A stretch of 64,000 nt of DNA from Holothuria scabra. Taxonomy: Eukaryota > Echinodermata > Holothuroidea > Aspidochirotida > Holothuriidae. The translations under genes were made by a program, and so were the position numbers. Of the stretch, positions 21,001 to 29,513 are shown in pieces (the first letter of the stretch is position 1; every line of letters starts with the position of its first letter). The stretch lies in assembly GCA_037179385.1 (NCBI GenBank), contig CM074195.1:13119887-13183886 (forward strand), read 5' to 3'. Below the pieces are notes generated by a model. It saw only the letters and a program-made list of their open reading frames with translations. It made no database searches and was not told the origin of the DNA.

Positions 21001-23467
21001 TAATTATTACCCACTAATTTGATAATATCGGATACTGGCTTATGAATAGCCTTTAACCCTTTACCGTTGTGCTCCGATCGAGGCATATTTGCGCGCCTCG
21101 AGAGTGGGCGGAAAAGCTCACGTAGCCCGCCCCGCATCGGCTTCCGTAGGCCACTGACCCCGTGACCTTAAACTATTGTCTCTCTCGCTGCTGTGGCCGA
21201 ATTTTCCGGTAGCTACTCGCAGTTTTCGAGCTCCGCGTGAAACAGTAAAGATGGGTGACAGCCGAGCTCTCCGCATGGGTCCAAAAGGACCCAAACAACG
21301 GTAAAGGGTTAAAATAAGCCTGTGGAGTGTGTTTACTGCAAAGCTGATGCCACTGCCTCTACGTGTGTGCACGTAACCCTTCAGCCGAGTGGTGCAGGTA
21401 TTTTAGGTTAAAATAAGCCTGTGGAGTGTGTTTACTGCAAAGCTGATGCCACTGCCTCTACGTGTGTGCACGTAACCCTTCAGCCGAGTGGTGCAGGTAT
21501 TTTAGGTTAACCCTTTACCGTTGTGCTCCGATCGGGGCATATTTGCGCGCCTCGGGAGTGGGCGGAAAAGCTCACGTAGCCCGCCCCGCATCGGCTTCCG
21601 TAGGCCACTGACCCCGTGACCTTAAAGTATTGTCTCTCTCGCTGCTGTGGCCGAATTTCCCGGTAGCTACTCGCAGTTTTCGAGCTCCGCGTGAAACAGT
21701 AAAGATGGGTGACAGCCGAGCTCTCCGCATGGGTCCAAAAGGACCCAAACAACGGTAAAGGGTTAAATCTGTCACAATGTGACTCTTGTTAAGCTGTTAA
21801 CGCCTTTTGTTGAGGGAGTGGACTTTGTTTGAAGGTATCTACCCAGAGAATATATATAGGCCAAAACTGCTCCCTATATTGACAGGGAACGGCACCGCTT
21901 AGGTTTGTAAGCAGCATTGAGCACTTTTGTACAGACGTGTCGCACTTTGTCGACTAGAAAGCAAAAGCTAATTTTTTTTTAACATTTGTTAATGTAAAAA
22001 CCAAACTTTCATCATTTCAAATTTTGTGATGAAGGGAACCTGAGTACTGGTACATGATTAGTTTCCCATGTGGCATCTATAAATGTTGCCACAGCATCAT
22101 GATTCGTTCCACTGAAATTAAAAGTTTAAATAACCTACGTCATTGTGGAGAGATAGTAAATTGCAACTACCAGGAATACCCGTTTTTATCATTTCCTTGG
22201 TAGATACACCCAAAGACGTTACGGTTGTTAAAATGTCATCTCCTTACTGATGCGACCGAGGACCTTGAGACCCAAAGGCTTGAAAAATCAGCTCTCAATG
22301 TCAATGTAATTACGTCCCCCATTTGTTACCTGTGCCACGCAAAGAATTCGTCATACCTTTGACCTTCTGCCCCCCGATTTTGAATTTACTAGGACTTCCC
22401 TTTACAGATTTAATGTGTTTCAACAATATTATTTGGCGATCTTTCAACAGAGTATGGAAACGGTAATTACCAAGGATACGCAAATACTGATCGCCATTTG
22501 GGAAATTATCACAGCAACAGAAATGGCTATCAACAGTGGAATGCTGGGAAATCGGATTCATGGGATCGTCGGGGTAGCATGCAACAAAATCAAAGAAATG
22601 CACCCTTTGATTACAATGAATACTACAGATATGACAACCAAGACTACGGTTACAGAGACACAGGTTTCACTCATGATGCTAATAATTACTACGATCAGTA
22701 CCAGTATGGCGCCACCGATTTGGGTAACCCCATGAAATCTAATGCTCATCGCACGAATGTGCACATGAAACAAACTGGATCTCGGTGGAATGATTATCAA
22801 GGATCGTACGGAGGAAACGTTGGTTATAGTCAACATGTCCAGATTGGTCGACACAATTATTATAATACAGACCAGTCATACGACGACTACGGGCAAATGC
22901 CTGGCCAGCACCACCAACCTAACTATGGCTACGAGGGTGATGCTAACGTTGAACATGATTTTGGCTCGAAAGGTAGGTTTACACACAAAGTCAGTATCTG
23001 ACAGGCCCGTAGCCAAAGGGTTTGCCGGTTCCCAAGGGAAAGAAATATGCTGTATGATCAGTCCAGTCGTAATTTTATTCTATTCAAACATGCACTTATT
23101 TCGTCATGACTTAAACCGACGTAGCGATTAATAGTATAATACTAGTAGTGACGATAATGACTGACATAAGGATCTCATCACGTAGTTGTTTTAAAATTCG
23201 CAGAACAAGTAATAGGCCGATTTCTGTTTTATTTTTCCCCTTTTTCCAAATTCTCCTTTCTTTAAATTTATACCTCAATTATACTTGGCAGATATTCCAC
23301 CAAAGACCGTTGTTAAATTGCAGTCTTCCCAACAACAAATTCTGGATGAAATTAGGAAACTCAACGAACGACTTAGACAAAGCAAAGAAGTGATGGCGCA
23401 CTTTACAAATGAGATCGAGCACCTTGAAGAGCTGGAAGCGGCAAGACAAGATGGCAGCTTTTCATAA
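17987..23467 (+). CDS. Five-exon secreted protein: TSP1-like, furin site, Tyr/Asn-rich, coiled coil (374 aa)
   Basis: Exons: 17987-18047, 20259-20489, 20777-20911, 22451-22972, 23292-23467. All four introns are GT-AG and all are phase 1, the symmetrical phase typical of shuffled extracellular modules. The sum is 1125 nt, 375 codons including stop. Residues 1-32 form a signal peptide whose hydrophobic core (about 14-26) spans the first junction. Residues 36-87 resemble a thrombospondin type 1 repeat: WTDW then six Cys (45, 47, 72, 79, 85, 87). RVRKRR at 125-130 is a furin-type site. Residues 131-316 are rich in Tyr, Asn, Gly and Gln. Residues about 325-368 look like a coiled coil. ATG 17987 has A at -3; an in-frame ATG at 17951 has weak context and would lengthen the n-region. 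A secreted structural, adhesive or matrix role is inferred; no named homologue is recognised. Confidence 0.78.
18048..19411. other. Intron 1 of the five-exon gene, left part
   Basis: AT-rich intronic sequence. The overlapping short ORFs at 18771-19133 on both strands have no splice support. No delimited repeat was seen before 19412. Confidence 0.4.
19412..19501. repeat. 90-bp repeat, inverted relative to the copy at 26496
   Basis: The reverse complement of this stretch matches 26496-26585 almost base for base, including CCTCTGGCAAAG and TTCGGCGAAACCAAACTTG. A more diverged relative lies at about 44840-44925. It borders the tandem array that follows and may be the terminal part of one element. 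Confidence 0.75.
19550..19735. repeat. Tandem array of GTACATGAACGTATGAAAT units, with inversion
   Basis: Units of about 21 bp (TTAGTACATGA(A/T)CGTATGAAATC). The first three units are on one strand and the orientation flips at about 19615, producing a large dyad. The array lies inside intron 1 of the five-exon gene. Confidence 0.85.
19739..19779. repeat. Hairpin separating two tandem arrays
   Basis: GTGAGCCTTTTGGCG and CGCCGAAAGGCTCAC form an imperfect 15-bp stem around an 11-nt loop. The left arm recurs at about 20038 (GGTGAGCCTTTTAGCG), bounding the second array, so both arrays may belong to one element. Confidence 0.7.
19800..20036. repeat. Second array of GTACATGAACGT-type units
   Basis: About ten diverged units of ACATG(A/T)ACGT(G/A)T with variable spacers (TTTTTAGT, AATTTTAGT). 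They are more diverged than the first array. The array ends at the repeated GGTGAGCCTTTT word. Confidence 0.75.
20259..20489 (+). CDS. Exon 2: thrombospondin type 1-like module
   Basis: Acceptor TTTCTTCAG ends at 20258; donor G|GTTTGT is at 20490. It encodes the end of the signal peptide and then GPWTDWSVCRC, matching the WxxW...C opening of TSP1 repeats. The spacing of the last four Cys (YKC, EKC, EPC, SC) gives six in total. The usual BBXCXXXC basic stretch is replaced by RFRKP without an intervening Cys, so the module is divergent. Confidence 0.72.
20777..20911 (+). CDS. Exon 3: linker with furin-type site
   Basis: Acceptor CATTTCAG ends at 20776; donor G|GTAAAA is at 20912. The 45 codons give a Pro-containing linker, the basic cluster RVRKRR, and then the first Tyr/Asn-rich residues. 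Cleavage after the basic cluster would release the Tyr-rich C-terminal part from the TSP1 module; this is inferred from the motif alone. Confidence 0.72.
21053..21312. mobile_element. piggyBac-like MITE, copy 1
   Basis: A 252-bp element starts CCCTTTACCGTTGT and ends ACAACGGTAAAGGG, a perfect 14-bp inverted repeat, with TTAA on both sides (21053-21056 and 21309-21312). TTAA duplication with CCC tips is the hallmark of the piggyBac superfamily. The interior is GC-rich and non-coding; the ORFs in it are shared by both copies and have no transposase features. It lies in intron 3 of the five-exon gene. Confidence 0.85.
21309..21506 (+). repeat. 99-bp unit in tandem duplicate
   Basis: Two identical-looking 99-bp units (TTAAAATAAGCCTGTGGAG to ...GTATTTTAGG) lie head to tail exactly between the two piggyBac-like MITEs. 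Each unit contains ACGTGTGTGCACGT. Confidence 0.9.
21507..21766. mobile_element. piggyBac-like MITE, copy 2
   Basis: Same 252-bp element as copy 1, same orientation, flanked by TTAA at 21507-21510 and 21763-21766. I see only three or four substitutions between copies, so both are young or one arose by duplication of the other. Confidence 0.85.
21767..22450. other. Intron 3 of the five-exon gene, right part
   Basis: Non-coding. A competing acceptor (TTTACAG at 22407) exists, but its phase-1 reading runs into a stop, so 22451 is preferred. Confidence 0.4.
22451..22972 (+). CDS. Exon 4: Tyr/Asn/Gly/Gln-rich region
   Basis: Acceptor TTTCAACAG ends at 22450; donor G|GTAGGT is at 22973. By my count about 24 Tyr and 22 Asn occur among some 173 residues, with many Gln, Gly, Asp and His and very few aliphatic residues. 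There is no Cys. Short variable motifs (NYY, DYG, GYG, YDQYQYG) recur without a strict period. The reading frame is open throughout in one frame only, and phase agrees with exons 3 and 5. Confidence 0.75.
23292..23467 (+). CDS. Exon 5: C-terminal coiled coil and stop
   Basis: Acceptor TTGGCAG ends at 23291; stop TAA is at 23465-23467, followed by TAG. After a short Pro-containing start, heptad-like spacing of Leu/Ile/Val (QILDEIRKLNERLRQ, then EIEHLEELE) suggests a coiled coil of about 40 residues, probably for oligomerisation. Confidence 0.78.
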
Positions 23468-23512
23468 TAGGTCTTAATCCCATTTATTCATTTCTTTCTT
23501 AACGAAATTAGA

Positions 23513-23518
23513 AATAAA
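23513..23518 (+). terminator. Polyadenylation signal of the five-exon gene
   Basis: AATAAA lies 46 bp after the stop codon. This agrees with exon 5 being the last exon and implies a very short 3' UTR. Confidence 0.65.
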
Positions 23519-23874
23519 GGTGTGGAAAAACAAACGTTTTGTCACTTTTAAGATAGAAACAAAGGAACCAATGGGTTGAACATGCATTGTAGTTACATAA
23601 TTAACCATAAAATCAACTACGTACTGTACTGCCTCCATTATACCCTTTAGTATCCCAAATTTTAAAAAAATCTCAATCATATTACAGCGTGTTTTTATTA
23701 GGCCTATGTTTCGATTTTCATACCTAAGGATTTTACCGAAGCAAAATAGTCTGTCGCAAAACTCATGGATTTTGTTCACCTAAAACATCATTTTCCTATT
23801 CAAATGAATACATCTAATGTAGACTAGTTTAGTATTTTATGCAGAAAAACACCAACAGTGACACTGGATAAATA

Positions 23875-24068
23875 TACACTCTAAAAAAGTCTTGTAAAAT
23901 TGGGTAAGAATCGAAATGTCAAATATTTGAAAAGATTCTTTTCAAAATTGAGTGCAAATGGTATTTCGTTTGTGAGTCGAATCCGAGTCAAAGATTTGAC
24001 AGGATTTCGGTTTGTGCCCCAATTGTTTAGATTTTATTCAAATTTGGCTAGAAATTTTTTAGAGTGTA
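23875..24068. mobile_element. 194-bp MITE with TACACTCTAAAAAA ends
   Basis: A perfect 14-bp terminal inverted repeat, TACACTCTAAAAAA / TTTTTTAGAGTGTA. The interior contains inverted AATCGAAATGTCAAAT / GATTTGACAGGATTTCGG words. There is no coding. The same tips bound the larger element at 44348-45254. Confidence 0.85.
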
Positions 24069-25433
24069 CCTGTTATGTGTTAAAATGAATGTTTTACCGT
24101 AATTTAGAAGAATAAATATGCAAGTATACAAACAATGACGTCACCGAGAAGGGGATATAAGGGAGGGGGCAAATCCCGCCCAGTAAAGACCTCATCACCC
24201 TTGCTTTCCCCCATTCTGTTGGAAAAATTAGGTCAAAGTGACGTCTTGTTTGTAGGAAAAACGATGAAACACGTGGTCCTATGTTCCACGCATGCTGCTT
24301 GAATTATATTGGTTGACAAACTGATCAGCTGTCTGCATCTGTTGCTTAGAGCAACTTGCAACTATGAATCTCCAAAAAAGGGTGTAATTTTTGCTTTGTC
24401 ACATTATATGTATATGGTAAAAAAAAAACAAAGAATTGCAACTACACTTTTATTTAACCCACACCAAAATGGCCTGTTTCCCATCTTTCCCAGGCCCTCC
24501 CCTCCCCTACAATGGGTTAAATTCTGTTGTTATGTTATCTAAGCTTGTTGATAGTACAAGACTAGATTATTAGATGGTATGATTATTAACAAATGGAAGG
24601 CCAGTGCCGAGCATGAACATGACGTCATCAGCCATATGTTTGCAAACTCTTAAATAAAAGACATTTGATGAAAAATCTTCAACTTTGATCATTCGCTGAG
24701 TTGAACAGGCGGCGTTTTGTACACCAAGTTTATTGTGACATAATATAGTTTTTATATGAAAATTTTCATCATTTATTACGAATCCATCCAATCGAAGTTA
24801 ATGATTAATAAATTGAGCGCTTTCGAATCTGTTTCGAAACGGTTAGGTGGACCAATGGACTTTGAGGAAAGAGCTGAATTATATTTTCACAAGAAATTTT
24901 CAAGTTGCTTGTCACGGAAATATCAAAGTTTAGATTAACAAGAAAGATGATGTCGTAGTTTGGGTTTTAATTAGAGTAGACGCATTTACGTGGCTAAGAT
25001 CATTCACTATGTTGTAAACATATATGTATATATAGGATGGGGTCACTTAGCCCCCCCCCCTTATTTACGCATGAACGCTGTTTTTATAATTTCATCACTG
25101 AAAATACGTAAATTCTGGAAAACAAGAGTGTATTTAGATTCCTTTTCCGAAAAACCTTGCTCTTATGATGCCCTTCCCCAACCCAGTGATCACAGATCAC
25201 TTGACATGCCCCCCCCCCGAGATCTCTGGGGGGTAAATCCAGGATACGCCACAGTGTAATGGCACATGTGCCTTGCCTAAGCCTGTTCCCTGGTTGTACT
25301 GCTTGCACAAGGCAGAAGTTTAACGGTATATACCAATACCGCACAAAAAGCTAATATCACAGGAAGGAATGTTGCTTGTGTATAGGATCTACATTTTAAG
25401 TTTTAGATCATTCGTATCTTCACTTTGGAGTTA
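24069..25433. other. No gene; MITE-A fragment at about 24265-24350
   Basis: The fragment carries family words TGACAAACTGATCAGCTGTCTGCATCTG. Homopolymer C runs occur at about 25050 and 25210. Nothing else is assignable. Confidence 0.4.
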
Positions 25434-25437
25434 TTAA

Positions 25438-26011
25438 AGGCATGTTCTGGTGGGTTTTTGCATCTGTCTTGTAAGAAAGACAAAAATATTCCACACCGTG
25501 TCCTTCAAACTCTATCACAATACCATTTTCCTAACTCAAGATATCTCACTTTAAAGACGGGTTATTTTCGTTAAAAAATACCTCTGCTCTTCAACAAAGA
25601 CACAAAATGTTATGTAATGTGGGCACATTGCTTCAAATTCCTTGTCTTTTTCTTTATAATTGAAAGTCCTGTTTGTCCTTGAAATTTGATACTGTTGGAA
25701 TGTTTGAATATCTTTTCCTATAGATTTAGCATTCCCCTTCACCATATATAGAGTACAACAAACATCATTGCTTAATATTTCCAGCAGCTGCATCACAATT
25801 ATTAATAAATTGAATGCAATGTTAAATAAATGTGCCACAATGACATCACAGGTTTCCCATGATGCATCAAATCCCAAGAAAAATTTGCAATACTTTAAAA
25901 ATTTGTACCTTCCGAACGCAATAAGCTATCGAGATGCCGTTTTCACATTCTGAAAGGGAAAATTTTTCTGCTTATTTTGAAGTTAACGAATTTTGTCTCC
26001 AGAATATGCCT
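25438..26011. mobile_element. MITE-D (574 bp) flanked by TTAA
   Basis: The left end is AGGCATGTTCTGG; the right end is CCAGAATATGCCT. TTAA flanks both sides (25434-25437, 26012-26015). The interior has weaker inverted matches (AACTCAAGATATCTCAC on the left, AGCTATCGAGATGCCG on the right). No transposase is present. The AGG tip links it to MITE-B and MITE-C. Confidence 0.8.
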
Positions 26012-26495
26012 TTAAACAACATGCAGTTCTGAAATGTATTCTCAAATAGGCCGTTGCTATGGTGACGCTGGGTTTGAATAAATAAAATTTGCACTCTGGC
26101 ATATGTTTACATTAGCAGCAATTGGAAGATTGTGATTTGTTTTAACTTTTTATCATAGACGCAGGTTCTCCTTGTACCGAGTATGTGACGTTTTGAACAT
26201 ATGAACCTACTTGTCAATTATACACACTAGTTCATGATACGGTACCGTATTGACACGGTACCGTATATAGGCCTATTATTGCTTAAAGCATCCACCGCAT
26301 ACTTCATAATGTAAGGACTAAAGTCAATTAATACGTAATTTGGGCGTCATTTACTGCATGTAATAGAGGATTGAATTACAATTTTCTGCATGTTTTCTTT
26401 CTGACATGTAAGTGGCTGCAATACGCATTTTTGCTGTGCGTCCACTCAAGGACAACACTTGACCAACCTCAAGGCCTTCAGACCATTAACATTAT
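26012..26495. other. No gene recognised
   Basis: AT-rich spacer. A duplicated GGTACCGTAT dyad lies at about 26241-26265. Confidence 0.4.
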
Positions 26496-26585
26496 TGTAT
26501 AGCTTCTTCGTTCTTCGGGAAGCAGTTTCAAGTTTGGTTTCGCCGAACGGCCCTTTGCCAGAGGGTCGGGAGGACTTTGGAAAAA
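26496..26585. repeat. 90-bp repeat, second copy
   Basis: Inverted copy of 19412-19501, ending TCGGGAGGACTTTGGAAAAA. It abuts the target duplication of the nested hAT-like elements. Confidence 0.75.
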
Positions 26586-26751
26586 GCATTTTTGCTGTGG
26601 CGTAGCCACGGGGTGGGGGTAAGGGGAGTGTGGGTAGAACCCCCATGACCCAACCTTACAACGCAAAAAACACCTAAAACTGGCGTTTTTCTCTCTATCC
26701 TAAGACTTTTCGGTCATGTGGCGCCCCGACTCCCCCACGACACAATCCTGG

Positions 26752-29486
26752 CATGGGCGTCCGCAGAAATTTTTACAGGGGGGGGGGCAAGGTCATTCAT
26801 GGATGATTGAATTGTGTACACTATCTACGCGGAGCGCCACCATCGGTTGGCGCGGAGCGTACAAGAAAATTTTGGGCCTTACAAACCCTCCAGATGGCCG
26901 GAAACGACACTCGGCGTGTGTTATAAGCTGCATGTACCCAGCCCTGAAGCAGGAATTTCATGTCTGTAATTTTTAGATTTTTAGAATTTTCAATGTAAAA
27001 AATTGTTGAAGGGAAATATGCCTCTCTGTCACGGCCTCGCACGCCTAAGCACGATAAAAGTTACGCTGTCAAACAGCCTATATAGGCCTATATCCGTTAC
27101 CCAATTATGAATCATACCCCCCCATATTCACCTTGTATATACCAGTTACATCCGCGCGTCGCCACTTGAGATCAGCATGGGACCAAACCAAGACCAACGC
27201 ATTCATCAATAGTCGGATGCCATATGCACACTACAAACCTGACAACTAGTACAATTTTGGCATAGTTTTTACAATTATAAATTTCCAATAGATGTCACGA
27301 ATGATGGTCCCCAAATTACGATTTCACTATTCAGCATACCATCTTCTCTTTTGCTATTCCTGGTCCAGTGGCGTAGCTAGGATTTTTTCCAGGGGGGCAA
27401 AGGTATGAAATTTCCCCAAAACTTTTCCCGGTCAATGTGAATGTATTTCATATAAAATATGCAAACTTACAAGTATAACAACATTACCATGTCATTTTGT
27501 AATATTACCTGCATTTTAATCTTAAAGTAAAACATAGAGCAATCGGAAATAACAAAGTATATTTTTTTGGTAAACAATATCTGGTTTATTTGTATGTACT
27601 AACGCAGGATTTCTCTGAAGAGGAGGGGCATGCAGTATGGTCTAAGGGGAGGGGTGCCCGGAAATTTTTTGACGTTTTCAAGGAGCCTAGATGCAAAATG
27701 GTGCAAGATTTTCGACTTTGACAGGAACAGTGATAAAAGTTGAATCGTGGTGGTTCATGAGGATAAAACTGAATTTTTTGTGTCTTGATATGCATTTCCT
27801 TATGCCATTTATGCTACCCTACGAAGCAAAACTTGTCATTATATTTGCACACTTTTAGGAGTCAAAATAAAAGAGCATTGATCGGTATTTGTGGTTTTCT
27901 TGGCCACAAAATGTTATTTTGTCATAAAGATTATCTAAGCGGAGCCGCACCATTGGTTGGCGCGGAGCGTAAAGAAAATTTGGAAAAATCAGACCCCTTA
28001 GATGGCCGGAAATAGCATTTTCCAGGCTAATACGAAGAATCTAGCCAGTCCTTTTCTTCTTTTGTCGTTTGCAATAAAATGCTCACTTCAAAATATGTTC
28101 ACAAACTGCAAAGTGATCAGAAAGTTAAGAGCTAATTATACCCCCAAAATGTAATTTTGCCCAAAAGACCGAGCGAAGCGCCACCATTGGTTGGCGCGGA
28201 GCGTAAAGAAAATCAGACCCCTCAGATGGTCAAAATAGCGTATTTATGCTTGTAAAGAGAATCTAAACATGTAGTCTTTTTTATCGATGCCACCAGTGCG
28301 AAACAGAGTCTACCTCTTAAAGTAAAATTGGAATTTGACAGAATTTGCCTAGGTCTATTTGTAGGAATTAAAAAAAAATGGCATCACTAAAAGACCTTGC
28401 AGGCACAATCCTTCCCCTTTGAAAATTTTTGAAAAGTTGGGCGTCCTTATAAGCAATCTGGTGCCACATATGCTATCTTTTAAAGTAAAATCTGTGTTAA
28501 TAAAGTTAGACTACGTATTTTTAAGAACAAAGAAATAAATGGCATCTGTGAGGGGGGCATGGCCCAATGGTCTCCCCTTCGCACGCCACTAAGGAGGCCT
28601 AATAGTGGCTCGAACACACAAGATATCCTGTTAGAAAAGCAGTCTGTTAAGTGTAGAAGGCTACAAGGTACTCATTGTCCATTTATTGTTCCACTCAAAG
28701 TGAGCAGAAAGCTATTTTCCCGAACTAGCTTGTAAGCCTCCAAGGATTAGGCTAAGTAACAAAATCTAAGTGTGCCAACGGATCCTGTTAATTCTAATAT
28801 CTAGATTAACTTTAAGTTTATCGTTGGCCATGGATTGTTTCGGACCCATCCATCGTTATTTAAACAGAGTAAAATCGTACAGGTACTGCTAGCTTGTAGA
28901 AGAACATAACAACCTCGGGGGTCTACGGTAGTGACTTGTCAGTTTTCACATCCTTTTACTGAATTCCCCGGTATCACCTGAATAACAGCTTCCTGTGCAC
29001 TGAAATGCACTGATCATAACCCCCGTGCGAATACAAGCACAAGAGAACATTCAATCTGCTACGCGGCGAGGACATTTCTGTGGAACGCGATTTGGGCCGG
29101 TTCATGCGACACTGACGAAATCTGAGTTAATTTGTTGCATGAAAATACGAATTATGTACGAAAAATGTCTCACAATTTCTTATTCTAGAAAAAATATTGA
29201 GAAATTTTTGTAATAATAAGAAGATTCATCAAATTTCCCCATTTTCATCAAATTTCCCCAAAAATTTTTCCAGGGGGGCAAGTTGCCCCCCTGCCCCCCA
29301 GTAGCTACGCCACTGTCCTGGTCAAATGTCCGCATATTTCACGAGTAGAAAATAACGCTGTGAGTGAAGATATTTTGATGATTTATTTTTAATTTTTTCT
29401 TATTTCAATTTTAAATTAATTTTTCACAAGTTTGATTTTCCGGGGGGGGGGGCAAGTGCCCCCCTCCCCCCTTCCGGACGCCCATG
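26752..29486. mobile_element. Middle hAT-like element (level 2 of nest)
   Basis: The left tip CATGGGCGTCCG and right tip CGGACGCCCATG are perfect inverted repeats. The flanks AATCCTGG (26744-26751 and 29487-29494) are a perfect 8-bp duplication. Its own sequence is about 0.8 kb and contains one GCGCCACCAT..TTGGCGC block (26828-26860) plus G-rich runs next to both ends. No transposase is visible. Confidence 0.85.
27366..29315. mobile_element. Inner hAT-like element (level 3 of nest, 1950 bp)
   Basis: The left tip is CAGTGGCGTAGCTAGG; the right tip is AGTAGCTACGCCACTG. The flanks TCCTGGTC (27358-27365 and 29316-29323) are a perfect 8-bp duplication. The interior holds two GCGCCACCATTGGTTGGCGC-type blocks (about 27940 and 28175) and G-rich subterminal runs. 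There is no ORF of transposase size, so the copy is non-autonomous. Confidence 0.9.
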
Positions 29487-29513
29487 AATCCTGGCTACGC
29501 GCCTGCATTTGTG

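Larger units (their letters stand above)
26595..29505. mobile_element. Outer hAT-like element (level 1 of nest)
   Basis: The left tip is CTGTGGCGTAGCCACGG; the right tip, reverse-complemented, is CAGGCGCGTAGCCAGGATT. The flanks CATTTTTG (26587-26594) and CATTTGTG (29506-29513) form an 8-bp duplication with one mismatch. Without its insert this element is only about 170 bp. It is the oldest layer, judging by the mismatches. Confidence 0.65.

Noticed and set aside
21118..21775. Arg-rich ORFs on the minus strand
   Set aside because: They lie inside the two piggyBac-like MITEs and are duplicated with them; there are no transposase features.
22408..22450. Alternative acceptor TTTACAG for exon 4
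   Set aside because: In the phase required by exon 3 it meets a TAA within about 20 codons, whereas 22451 keeps the long Tyr-rich frame open.
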